32,670 bases of DNA. It comes from Rhodobacteraceae bacterium UBA6141 (GTDB lineage Bacteria > Pseudomonadota > Alphaproteobacteria > Rhodobacterales > Rhodobacteraceae). The first letter of the stretch is position 1. Each line of letters starts with the position of its first letter. Below, piece by piece: positions 7,446-15,600 of this stretch. The translations under genes and the position numbers were made by a program. The stretch lies in contig DIVD01000021.1 in assembly GCA_002423245.1 (NCBI GenBank), forward strand, positions 1 through 32,670, read 5' to 3'. The notes beneath the pieces were generated by a model. It was given only the letters and a program-made list of their open reading frames with translations. It was not told where the DNA came from and searched no databases.

Positions 7446-8693
7446 TCACGGCTGGTATGTCGCCGAGCGTTTCTTGATCACTTCCCATACCACGTCCGTG
7501 TACTCGGCGCTCCAGTCGGTGAGCGGGACCCATTTCTGGCCATCCCACTGTTCGATGCGCGTCTTGCCGCTGCCGCCGTGATCCGAGGGTGTGACGGTCA
7601 CAGGGGCCATCATGCCCTGAGCGTCGAAGTTCTCGATCGACTCGTAGCCCGCCTTCATGCTCTCGGGGGTCAGCGGCCAGCCGTTCTTCTGGATCGCCAG
7701 CCGGGCCGCCTCGAAATTAACCGCGTACAACGCGAGGCCCAGATTGTAATACACGTCGCGGACGTAAGCTTCGGGGCCGCTGCCCCTGCCGTTGGCGTAG
7801 TAGGTGTCCAGCATCGTCTTCACCAGCGGCAGGTCCTGCCCGCCGGCAACGGTGGTCCCGCGCAAAAGGCCCTTCGCCTCTTGCTCGCCGATGTTTTTGA
7901 TATCGACCTCGTTCAGCCAGTTGACCGTCAGGTAGCGGTCGATCGGGAAGCGGTTGCGGCGCATTTCCTTCGACGCGATCACATGCTGGCCGGCCAGAAG
8001 CCAGCTGATCACATAGTCCGGCTTGTCGCGGCGGATCTTGCTCCACGCGCCGGACTGGTCCGAACCGGGCAGCGCAACCGGATAAAGCTCCAGATCGAAG
8101 CCTTCCTGCTCGGCCAGCGTGTTCATAAGCTCAAGCACGTCCTGCCCGAAGGTGTAGTCCAGATAGATGAACCCGATCTTGGCCTTGCTCAGGTCGCCGC
8201 CCATCTGATCCTTGATGAAGGCCACATCGTTCGCCGCCTGCTGCCAATAGGTCGGGCCCACCGGAAAGACCCATTTGAACACGTCTCCGTCAACCGCGTC
8301 TCCACGGCCGGCGGCGGCCTGCATCAGGATGTTTTCGTCCTTCATGATACGCGGCAGAACCGCGTTGGTGACCGGCGAGGACAGGAAGTAGAAGTTGAAC
8401 ACGCCTTCCCGCTTGAGTTGCTCGTAGCATTCCACGCCGCGCTGCGGTTCGTTGCCGTGGTCTCGAATGATGATCTCGACCGGGTGTCCCTCGATGCCGC
8501 CGTTCTCGTTGGTGTACATCGCAAGGTCTTGCGCCGCCTGCGCGAACTGGGGCGAGATGAACGTGTACGACTTGGTGAGATCAAAGCAGAGGCCGAAACG
8601 GATCGGCTCCTCCGCTTGGGCGGAGGCCGCCGTCGCGCCTGTTGCCATGGCAACGGCCAGCGCCGCCGCCTTGATATGCTGTCTGACTTCCAT
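7446..8693 (-). CDS. Liv-type ABC transporter substrate-binding protein, paralog SBP-B
   Basis: A 415-residue binding protein. The frame is open 192 bp further upstream, to 8885, but that part overlaps SBP-A out of frame. The start at 8693 (MEVRQHIK) gives a proper signal peptide and a GGGAGAAGG ribosome site. It has the shared blocks and the two conserved Cys. It resembles SBP-D in the N-lobe (FNFYFLS, AAAGRGDAVDG, AVNFEAAR) but SBP-E in the C-lobe (LAGQHVIASKEM, GGSGKTRIEQWDG). The C-terminus deviates: KKRSATYQP replaces the KESSSKY ending of the others. Second in transcription order. The spacer after it (7364-7445) keeps GAGACGCAG but has lost the matching right arm of the hairpin seen in sister spacers. 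Confidence 0.92.
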   Translation of the reverse strand: MEVRQHIKAAALAVAMATGATAASAQAEEPIRFGLCFDLTKSYTFISPQFAQAAQDLAMYTNENGGIEGHPVEIIIRDHGNEPQRGVECYEQLKREGVFNFYFLSSPVTNAVLPRIMKDENILMQAAAGRGDAVDGDVFKWVFPVGPTYWQQAANDVAFIKDQMGGDLSKAKIGFIYLDYTFGQDVLELMNTLAEQEGFDLELYPVALPGSDQSGAWSKIRRDKPDYVISWLLAGQHVIASKEMRRNRFPIDRYLTVNWLNEVDIKNIGEQEAKGLLRGTTVAGGQDLPLVKTMLDTYYANGRGSGPEAYVRDVYYNLGLALYAVNFEAARLAIQKNGWPLTPESMKAGYESIENFDAQGMMAPVTVTPSDHGGSGKTRIEQWDGQKWVPLTDWSAEYTDVVWEVIKKRSATYQP

Positions 8694-8719
8694 CCGTGCC
8701 TTCTCCCGTAGATTGGGTG

Positions 8720-8753
8720 CGGGGCACGATCCTTTTGCGGACGCGTCGCCCCG
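8720..8753 (-). other. possible intercistronic hairpin between SBP-A and SBP-B
   Basis: CGGGGC-ACG pairs with CGT-C-GCCCCG (about nine pairs with one bulge) around an 15-nt loop in the spacer after SBP-A. It is weaker than the hairpins in later spacers; listed because the position is comparable. Confidence 0.3.
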
Positions 8754-8782
8754 GCTATTGCTCGCCCTGCTCTGCCAGAGCA

Positions 8783-10021
8783 TCACTGTGCGTATTTGGA
8801 CGAACTTTCCTTGACCACATCCCAGACGACATCGCTGTATGCGGCCATCCAGTCGGTCTGCGGCACCCAGGTCTCGCCATCCCACATCTCGATGCGGGTC
8901 TTGCCGCCGCCGCCGTGGTCTTCGGCCGTCACCGTGATCGGCGCCATCATCCCGTCCGCGTCGTAATCCTTCAGCGATTCAAGCCCGGCCTTGTAGGATT
9001 GCGCGGTGATCGGCAGTCCTTCAAGCTCCGCCGCCTTGCGGGCGGCCTCGAAGATGATCGAATACATCGCCAGACCGGTGTTGTAGAAAACGTCCTCGGT
9101 GTTCTTCAGCGGACCCGAGCCTTCGCCCTTGTCATAAAGCTCGCGTATCATCTCCAGACGCAGCGGCACGTCCTGACCGCCCACCACGTTCGTGCCGCGC
9201 TTCAGGCCGGTGGCCGCCTCGGCGCCGATATTGCCTATATCCACCTCGTTCAGCCAGTTGACCGAAATGTACTTGTCCATCGGGATGCGGTTGCGCTGCA
9301 TCTCTTTGGAGGCGACGACATGGCCGCCGCTGAGCATCCACGAGATCATGTGATCTGGATTGTCCCGGCGGACCTTGGACCACGCGCTCGCCTGGTCGGT
9401 GCCGGGCAGTTGCACGGGATAGAGCAGAAGTTCGAAGCCTTCCTTTTCGGCCAGCGTCTTGAGAATCTCGATCGGCTCCTGACCGAACGGGTAGTCGAAA
9501 TAGATGAAACCGATCTTCACGTCGGAAAGATCGCCATTGTGGACCTGCTTGATATAGGCGATGTCATTGGCAGCCTGTCCCCAGTAGGTCGGGCCGACGG
9601 GGTAAACCCATTCGAAAACGGTGCCGTCCACCGCATCGCCGCGCCCGACCAGAGACTGCATGAGAATGCGCTGGTCTTGCATTGCGCGCGGCAGGATCGC
9701 CAGAGACACCGGCGTTGACAGGGTGTCGAAGACGAAGACGCCCTCGCGGCTGAGCCTCGAGTAGCATTCGATGCCACGTTGGGGCTCGTTGCCGTGGTCA
9801 CGGACGATCACCTCGACCGGTTCCCCGCCAATTCCGCCCTTCATGTTGATCAGCTTCGCCAGATCCATCGCCGCCTGCGAAATCTGCGGCGAGGCGAAGG
9901 TATAGGCCTTGCTGAGATCGTAGCAGACGCCGACCTTGAACGGCTCGGCCATTGACGACGTGCCGGACAACATGGCCCCGGCCGCGGCAAGCGCGAACAA
10001 CAGCTTGTTCAGTCGTTTCAT
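8783..10021 (-). CDS. Liv-type ABC transporter substrate-binding protein, paralog SBP-A (most divergent)
   Basis: A 412-residue binding protein, first of the six and nearest to livF (31-bp gap), with GGGAGGA before the ATG. The signal peptide differs from the rest (MKRLNKLLFALAAAGAML, cut near SMA). It keeps the family blocks in variant form: CYDLSKAYTF, DHGNEPQRGIECYSRL, GRGDAVDGTVFEW and PVGPTYWGQAAND. The cleft patches are FDTLSTPVSLA, SLVGRGD and MLSGGHVVASKEM. Its position next to the permease/ATPase genes and its divergence suggest the original receptor of the transporter, with B-F a later expansion (inference). Only the two conserved Cys occur in the mature chain. Confidence 0.93.
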   Translation of the reverse strand: MKRLNKLLFALAAAGAMLSGTSSMAEPFKVGVCYDLSKAYTFASPQISQAAMDLAKLINMKGGIGGEPVEVIVRDHGNEPQRGIECYSRLSREGVFVFDTLSTPVSLAILPRAMQDQRILMQSLVGRGDAVDGTVFEWVYPVGPTYWGQAANDIAYIKQVHNGDLSDVKIGFIYFDYPFGQEPIEILKTLAEKEGFELLLYPVQLPGTDQASAWSKVRRDNPDHMISWMLSGGHVVASKEMQRNRIPMDKYISVNWLNEVDIGNIGAEAATGLKRGTNVVGGQDVPLRLEMIRELYDKGEGSGPLKNTEDVFYNTGLAMYSIIFEAARKAAELEGLPITAQSYKAGLESLKDYDADGMMAPITVTAEDHGGGGKTRIEMWDGETWVPQTDWMAAYSDVVWDVVKESSSKYAQ

Positions 10022-10052
10022 TTCATCCTCCCAGATTGCTTTGCCGACGAGG

Positions 10053-10865
10053 CTAGCTGAGCCACCGCTTGCGGCGGCTGTAATGCTTGACGTTGTGGAA
10101 GTCCGTGCCTTCGCCGCCGCCCAGGTAGAACTCCTGGATGTCGGAGTTGGCCTTGAGGGCCTCGGCCGTGCCGTGCATCACGACGCGGCCGTTTTCGATC
10201 AGATATCCTTCCGAGACGATTTCGAGGGCGGCGAGCGCGTTCTGCTCCACGAGAAGAATGGACACGCCCTCCTCACGGTTGATCTTTTGAATGATGCCGA
10301 ATATCTCGGCCACCAGGAACGGGGCAAGCCCCAGGCTCGGCTCGTCCAGCATCAGCAGGCGCGGCTGGGTGACCAGAGCACGCCCGATGGCAAGCATCTG
10401 TTGCTCGCCCCCCGAAAGATAGCCCGAGGCCGAATTGCGACGCTCGGCAAGGCGGGGGAAATAGGCGTAGATCTTTTCCTTTTCCGCGTGCAGCGCCGCC
10501 CTCGACATGCCGCCCGGGGCGGCCGCGGTCAGGTTCTCGTCCGGGGTCAGGTGTTCAAAGACACGCCGTCCTTCGATGACGTGGCAGATACCCCGTTCGA
10601 CGCGCTTCTGCGCGAGCATTTCGGTGATGTCCGCCCCCTCGAACCTGATCTCGCCGCGGCTGATCCGCCCGCGCTCGGTCTTCAAAAGGCCGCTGATCGC
10701 TTTCAGCGTGGTGCTCTTTCCCGCCCCGTTCGAGCCCAGAAGCGCGATCATCTCGCCCCTTGGCACCTGGACCGAAACACCTTTGATCGCCAGCATCACG
10801 TTGTCGTAAAGCACCTCGACGCTGTTCATCGACAAAATGGGCTCGACTTCGGGCTTTTCTTGCAT
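10053..10865 (-). CDS. livF: branched-chain amino acid-type ABC transporter ATP-binding protein LivF
   Basis: A 270-residue ABC ATPase of the LivF type, energising import with LivG. Walker A is GSNGAGKST (about 44-52), the signature is LSGGEQQ, and Walker B is RLLMLDEPS followed by LGLAP. The LLVEQNA segment is typical of LivF. The C-terminus ends in a basic tail (YSRRKRWLS), as seen in LivF proteins linked to acyl-CoA ligase operons. I prefer the ATG at 10865 over the one at 10871, because AAGGGG is 7 nt from the former and only 1-2 nt from the latter. It follows livM closely and precedes the receptor array. The substrate class of the whole transporter is probably organic/aromatic or fatty acids rather than leucine (inference from the ligase). 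Confidence 0.93.
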   Translation of the reverse strand: MQEKPEVEPILSMNSVEVLYDNVMLAIKGVSVQVPRGEMIALLGSNGAGKSTTLKAISGLLKTERGRISRGEIRFEGADITEMLAQKRVERGICHVIEGRRVFEHLTPDENLTAAAPGGMSRAALHAEKEKIYAYFPRLAERRNSASGYLSGGEQQMLAIGRALVTQPRLLMLDEPSLGLAPFLVAEIFGIIQKINREEGVSILLVEQNALAALEIVSEGYLIENGRVVMHGTAEALKANSDIQEFYLGGGEGTDFHNVKHYSRRKRWLS

Positions 10866-10877
10866 CGCCATTCCCCT

Positions 10878-11951
10878 TTACTTCCTGATCTGATCGAAGG
10901 GCCAGACCATCAGATAGTCCCTGACATTGCCGTAGAGCTTTCCAAGGCCCAGCGGCTCTATCAGAAGAATGATGACGATCAGCGCGCCATAGATCGCGTT
11001 CGGGATATGGGCCAGCGTCTCGACACCGATCTGCACGCCAAGCCCTTGGCTTATCGAGGCGACGGCGCTGTTCACCAGCCCCGGAACCAGAAGGATCAGG
11101 GCGACCCCGAAATACGAGCCGATGATGCTGGACAGGCCGCCGACAATCACCATCGCAAGCACCTGGATCGACACGTTCACCGAGAACTGTTCAGGCGCGG
11201 CAAGGAAGAAGAAGGTCGCGACCAGCAGGGCGCCGCTGACCCCGGCGATGAAGGACGAGGTCGCGAAGGCCAGGATCTTGTAGTAGAAGCTGTTCACCCC
11301 GAGGATCGCGGCGGCGTAGTCTTTTTCGCGCACGGCCACCAGCGCGCGGCCAAGCCCGGTGCGCTTCAGGTTCAGCATGAAGATCGTCACCAGCAGGCAC
11401 CAGCCGAAGGCGACATAGTAATAGCCCGTGTCCGAGGTGATCTGCTGGCCCAGCAGCGCCAGCGTCGGCGCCTGCAGCGAGGCATGGGAGCCGCCCGAGA
11501 TCGCCGCCGAGTGTGTCAGCACCCAGTCCATGATGAACTGCATCGCCAGCGTGGTCAGCGCAAGATAGAGACCCTTGACCCGCAGCGCGGCGAAGGCGAA
11601 CAGGCTGCCGATCACCGCCGCCGCCAGGCCACCGATGATCAGGGCGATTTCCCAGGGCACCCCGAACCGCACGGCGTGGATCGCCGAATAGGCGCCGACG
11701 GCCATGACCGCGGCATAACCCAGATGAAGCTGGCCGGCCCAGCCCGTCACCAGGTTCAGCCCCAGCGCCGCCGCCGTCCAGATCAGCCAGGGCAGCATGT
11801 AGCTGTTCAGGTAGAGCGACGGGATGATGAACGGCGCCGCCAGACCGATGATCAGGCAAAACGCCGCCATGTTCCGGTCTGCCGGAACCCCGTAGATGCG
11901 GCTGTCGGAAACATAGTCCGTGTGATAGACACCGGAAAGTCGATAGAACAT
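10878..11951 (-). CDS. livM: branched-chain amino acid-type ABC transporter permease LivM
   Basis: A 357-residue integral membrane protein with many hydrophobic segments and the LivM landmarks LGLNLVTGWAGQLHLGYAA and RVKGLYLALTTLAMQF. The cytoplasmic coupling loop is GRALVAVREKDYAAAILGVN. It forms the translocation pathway with LivH. It starts 3 nt after the livH stop codon, with AAGGG in the livH end as ribosome site. Its roughly 30-residue hydrophilic N-terminus before the first hydrophobic stretch is somewhat long but is seen in this family. Confidence 0.93.
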   Translation of the reverse strand: MFYRLSGVYHTDYVSDSRIYGVPADRNMAAFCLIIGLAAPFIIPSLYLNSYMLPWLIWTAAALGLNLVTGWAGQLHLGYAAVMAVGAYSAIHAVRFGVPWEIALIIGGLAAAVIGSLFAFAALRVKGLYLALTTLAMQFIMDWVLTHSAAISGGSHASLQAPTLALLGQQITSDTGYYYVAFGWCLLVTIFMLNLKRTGLGRALVAVREKDYAAAILGVNSFYYKILAFATSSFIAGVSGALLVATFFFLAAPEQFSVNVSIQVLAMVIVGGLSSIIGSYFGVALILLVPGLVNSAVASISQGLGVQIGVETLAHIPNAIYGALIVIILLIEPLGLGKLYGNVRDYLMVWPFDQIRK

Positions 11952-11954
11952 CGC

Positions 11955-12842
11955 TTAGACCCTTTCGATGTCGTGGCGGCCGAACAACCCGTGCGGACGG
12001 ATCATGACCGTGAGGATGAGGACGGCAGCGACGATGAGATCCCGGCTTCCGCCCCCGACGAGCGGATCGAGGAAGTTCGCGCCGACATTCTCGATGATGC
12101 CGAGGATGATGCCGGCGACCACCGCGCCGAGAATGCTGTCGAGACCGCCGAGAACCGCCACCGCAAGACCCTTGAGCAGCAGCAGCGAAAGCGACTGGTC
12201 GACGCCCTGGATCTCGCCCCAGATGACGCCTGCCGCAACGGCCACGACCGAAGCCAGCGCCCAGGACAGCCCGACGCCGCGCTCCACCGAGATGCCGACC
12301 GACCACGATGCGGTGTAATCGTCCGCGATCGCCTTCAGCTTGATGCCGGCGCGGGTGCGGAAGAACAGCATGAAGGCGCCGAACAGCACGAGAGTGACGA
12401 TCGACCCGACAAGATGGATACGGCTGATGAACAGGTCGCCAAGGAACAGCGGTTCATAGCTGACCCCCAGTTCCATCGAAGCGGAGGTCGCGCCCCAGAT
12501 CGCCATCGTCGTGCCGCGCAGGAAAATGTCCAGCCCCAGAGTCATCATCAGGATCATGATGACCGGACGGCCGGCGAGGCGCCGCAGCGCGACGCGCTCG
12601 ATGCCGAAGCCGAGGCCGAACATGACGATCGCGGCCAGCGGAATGGCCACCCAGAGCGGCATGCCCAGGCCGTCCGCGAAGGCAAGGACCACATAGGCCC
12701 CGAGCATCGTCAGAGCGCCCTGCGCGAGATTGGGCACCGAGGATGCCTTGTAGATCAGCACCAGTCCGATGGCGAAAAGCGAGTAGAGCAGGCCCGTCAT
12801 CGCTCCGTTGACCGCAAGCTCGGCTAGAAAGACGAGTTCCAT
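11955..12842 (-). CDS. livH: branched-chain amino acid-type ABC transporter permease LivH
   Basis: A 295-residue membrane permease of the LivH family. It shows GLLYSLFAIGLVLIYKAS with VPNLAQGALTMLGAY at the N-terminus, ERVALRRLAGRP, and the C-terminal GGLDSILGAVVAGIILGIIE with RPHGLFG. The ATG follows directly on the TAA of the acyl-CoA ligase gene (TAAATG), with GGAGG six bases upstream, so the two are translationally coupled. It partners with LivM; ATP is hydrolysed by LivF and LivG. Confidence 0.94.
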   Translation of the reverse strand: MELVFLAELAVNGAMTGLLYSLFAIGLVLIYKASSVPNLAQGALTMLGAYVVLAFADGLGMPLWVAIPLAAIVMFGLGFGIERVALRRLAGRPVIMILMMTLGLDIFLRGTTMAIWGATSASMELGVSYEPLFLGDLFISRIHLVGSIVTLVLFGAFMLFFRTRAGIKLKAIADDYTASWSVGISVERGVGLSWALASVVAVAAGVIWGEIQGVDQSLSLLLLKGLAVAVLGGLDSILGAVVAGIILGIIENVGANFLDPLVGGGSRDLIVAAVLILTVMIRPHGLFGRHDIERV

Positions 12843-14762
12843 TTATACCTCCCTGATGGGAAGGATTCTGTCGACCTTCCCTGTTTCCCCGGTCTCGTAA
12901 GTCACCTGCGCACTGAAATGGATCTCCTTGGAACCGTCGTAGAGTGCCGCGATGACATCCGCGTAGCGTTCCTCGACGACCTTCCGGCGCAGTTTCCGCG
13001 TCCGGGTGATTTCACCGTCGTCCGGGTCGAACTCCTTCGGCAGGCTGACGAACCGCTTCAGGCGCAGCGGCTCGGGCAGAGCCTTGTTGACGCGCTGGAA
13101 CGCGTCGCGCAGCAGCACCGCCACCTCATCTCGCTGAGACAGGTCCGAATAGGAGACGTAAGGCACGCCATGCACCTCGGCCCAGTGCCCCACCGCCTCG
13201 AAATCGGTGCAGACCATCGCGGTCAGTTCATGCCTTCCGGCGCCGATGACAGCGGCGTCCTTGATGTAGGGGCTGAATTTCAGGCGGTTCTCGATGTAGT
13301 TGGGCACGTAGCGTTCGCCGTCGGCCGTATGCATGACCTCCGAGACACGGCCCAGAACCACAAGATGACCGTCATCCTCCAGATAGCCGGCATCGCCGGT
13401 ATGCAGCCAGCCGTCCACCAGGGCCTCGGCCGTGGCCTCGGGCCTGTTGAAATACCCCTCGAACACGCTTTCTGAGCGAAGCAGGATCTCGCCGCTTTCG
13501 GCGATCTTGACTTCGACGCCCGGAACTGGCTTGCCCACCGTGTGAAGCCGCACCTCCGAGGGCGACTGGATCGAATTGATCGCGCTGTTCTCTGTCTGGC
13601 CGTAGAACTGGCGCAGCTTGATCCCGAGGGCGCGGTAGAACACGAAGGTGTCCTCGCCGATCGCCTCACCGCCGGTGAAGGCGTTCCTCAGTCGGCTCAT
13701 GCCGAACTGGTCCTTGATCGGGCCGAAGATGATCACCTCGCCCAGCAGCCTGCCCAGGGGTTCCAGCAGCCCGCCGCTCTCCCCGTTCAGCTTGCGGGTC
13801 TCGGCCGCAATGGCCCGGTCCATGAAGAAATGGTAGAGCTTCTTCTTCAGCCAGGTCGAATCCTCCATGCCGACCTGGATCGTGGTCAGCATCTGGTCCC
13901 AGCTTCTGGGGGCCGCCAGATAGAAGGTCGGGGCGATCTCGCGCATGTCGCGGACAACCGTTTCCTGGCGCTCGGGCACGCTCACGGTGAAGCGAAGCAT
14001 CAGCGCCGCCGCGACCGTGATGGCGTAGTCGCCCACCCAGGCCATCGGAAGATAGGCAAGAACTTCCTCGTTCACGCGGAATACTCCGCCGGCGTGACCG
14101 TTCCGCACCGCGGCCAGCAGGTTCTTCTGGCTCAGGACGATGCCCTTCGGCTTGCCGGTGGTTCCCGACGAATGCAGGAAAACCGCCGGATCCCGCGGGC
14201 TCGTCCGGTTCAGAAGCTCCTCGCGGCGGCGCGGATCCTCGTCGAGACGGCGCGTGCCGGTTTCGACCAGGTCATTCCAGGACATGAGGCCCTCGGCCTC
14301 ATAGAGCCCGAGCCCTCTCTCTTCGTCATAGATGATATGCTGGATGCCGCTGGCGCCCGCGTCCCGCAGATCGAGGATCTTGTCCACCTGCTCCTGGTCT
14401 TCGGCAAGCGCCGCGACGATGTCGACCTCGCCAAGGAAATGCTGAAGCTCCTCCAGCGTTGCGCCCGGATAGGCCGGCATCGCATAGCCGCCCAGCAGCG
14501 CGACCGCGAGCATGCCGCCATAGAGCCGCGCGCGGTTGTCGCCCAGCACAAGCACGGCCTTGCCCGGCCCCACGCCCAGTTTCTCGAGCCCGGCCGCGCA
14601 GGCCAGCACGCTTTCGGTGTACTCGGCCCAGGTGGTTTCCTTCCAGATGCCGCGTTCCTTTTCGCGCATCGCGATCGTCGATCCGTAGCGTGAGGCGTTC
14701 CGCGCCAGCAGCTTGCCGAACGTGAGGTCAACGGAAGAAAGCTCTGTCGTCCCGTCAGCCAT
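12843..14762 (-). CDS. AMP-forming acyl-CoA ligase (long-chain acyl-CoA synthetase type)
   Basis: A 639-residue adenylate-forming enzyme that activates an organic acid to its CoA thioester with ATP. It has the phosphate-binding motif HSSGTTGKPKG (about 197-207), LPMAWVGDYA, FYGQTENS, and the hinge region GWLHTGDAGYLEDDGHLVV. A basic TRTRKLRRKVVEERY region near the C-terminus is typical of FAA1/FadD15-like ligases. The start at 14762 has GGAGGG five bases upstream and overlaps the livG stop by 8 bp. Its place between livG and livH suggests uptake linked to CoA activation, in which the imported acid is trapped at once. The substrate is not deducible from motifs. Confidence 0.92.
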   Translation of the reverse strand: MADGTTELSSVDLTFGKLLARNASRYGSTIAMREKERGIWKETTWAEYTESVLACAAGLEKLGVGPGKAVLVLGDNRARLYGGMLAVALLGGYAMPAYPGATLEELQHFLGEVDIVAALAEDQEQVDKILDLRDAGASGIQHIIYDEERGLGLYEAEGLMSWNDLVETGTRRLDEDPRRREELLNRTSPRDPAVFLHSSGTTGKPKGIVLSQKNLLAAVRNGHAGGVFRVNEEVLAYLPMAWVGDYAITVAAALMLRFTVSVPERQETVVRDMREIAPTFYLAAPRSWDQMLTTIQVGMEDSTWLKKKLYHFFMDRAIAAETRKLNGESGGLLEPLGRLLGEVIIFGPIKDQFGMSRLRNAFTGGEAIGEDTFVFYRALGIKLRQFYGQTENSAINSIQSPSEVRLHTVGKPVPGVEVKIAESGEILLRSESVFEGYFNRPEATAEALVDGWLHTGDAGYLEDDGHLVVLGRVSEVMHTADGERYVPNYIENRLKFSPYIKDAAVIGAGRHELTAMVCTDFEAVGHWAEVHGVPYVSYSDLSQRDEVAVLLRDAFQRVNKALPEPLRLKRFVSLPKEFDPDDGEITRTRKLRRKVVEERYADVIAALYDGSKEIHFSAQVTYETGETGKVDRILPIREV

Positions 14763-15564
14763 GCGACCCTCCGATATATGCTTCGATGACCCGAGGATGC
14801 TTGATGACGTCCTTGGGAATGCCGCTTGCAATCATTTCGCCGTAGTTCAGTGCAAGCATCCGGTCGCAGATGCCGATGATGACATCCATGTGGTGCTCGA
14901 TCAGCAGGACGCTGATGCCGCGTTCCGCGCGCGCGTCCAGGATGAAGCGGGACATGTACCCCTTCTCCTCCTGGTTCATGCCCGCCATCGGCTCGTCGAG
15001 GATCAGCATCTTCGGCTCTGCCACCAGGGCCCGTGCAAGCTCGACCCGCTTCTTCAGCCCGATGGGAAGACCATCGACCATCTCGTGCCGGATGCTTTCA
15101 AGCTGCAGGAACTCGATGATTTCCTCGACGACCAGCCGGTTGCGGATCTCCTCGGGCCGCGCCGCCCACCAGTAGAGAGCCGTGCGGATCACGCCCGGAT
15201 GCATGTGGATATGCCGCCCGAGCAGAATGTTGTCGAGAACGCTCATCCCGTTGAACAGGGCGAGGTTCTGGAAGGTCCGGGCGACCCCGAGCTTTGCCAC
15301 CTTGTGAGGCGCAACGCCGGTGATGTCCTGTCCGGACAGCCGCACCGTTCCCTCGTTGGGCGGATAGAACCCGGTGATCGCGTTCGTCAGCGTGGTCTTG
15401 CCGCTGCCATTCGGGCCGACCAGGCCGAATATCTCCTGCGGTTGAATGACGAAATCGACGCCGGTCACGGCCACGATGCCGCCGAACCTGCGTTCGATTC
15501 CCTTACACTCCAGTATCGGCATGTCACTGCCGAGAGCGCGCGTCGAATTGCTATTGGTCCTCAT
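14755..15564 (-). CDS. livG: branched-chain amino acid-type ABC transporter ATP-binding protein LivG
   Basis: A 269-residue ABC ATPase with Walker A GPNGSGKTT (about 50-58), the Q-loop region VARTFQNLALF, and Walker B KMLILDEPMAGMN followed by the H-loop LLIEHHMDV. The ABC signature is the degenerate PIGLKKRVELARAL, common in the LivG subgroup that travels with acyl-CoA ligases. The ATG at 15564 is chosen for the GAGGG five bases before it; an in-frame ATG at 15522 (MPILEC) also fits the family. It overlaps the ligase gene by 8 bp and follows the SDR gene by 36 bp. Confidence 0.92.
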   Translation of the reverse strand: MRTNSNSTRALGSDMPILECKGIERRFGGIVAVTGVDFVIQPQEIFGLVGPNGSGKTTLTNAITGFYPPNEGTVRLSGQDITGVAPHKVAKLGVARTFQNLALFNGMSVLDNILLGRHIHMHPGVIRTALYWWAARPEEIRNRLVVEEIIEFLQLESIRHEMVDGLPIGLKKRVELARALVAEPKMLILDEPMAGMNQEEKGYMSRFILDARAERGISVLLIEHHMDVIIGICDRMLALNYGEMIASGIPKDVIKHPRVIEAYIGGSHG

Positions 15565-15600
15565 CAAGTCCCTCTTGCCCCACCTTGATCAGCATCGCGC

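Noticed and set aside
8694..8885. Upstream extension of the SBP-B frame into SBP-A
   Set aside because: The extra residues lack a signal peptide and overlap SBP-A out of frame; the start at 8693 has both a ribosome site and a signal peptide.
9936..12827. A 963-codon open frame on the plus strand opposite livF, livM and livH
   Set aside because: It is antisense to three clearly recognised genes, has no family motif, and is rich in Arg/His/Gln/Asp as expected for the mirror frame of GC-rich coding DNA.
15549..15593. A 14-codon mini-frame (MLIKVGQEGLDEDQ) between the SDR and livG
   Set aside because: It overlaps the livG start region, and length alone gives no support; no leader-peptide features such as codon runs or an attenuator stem.
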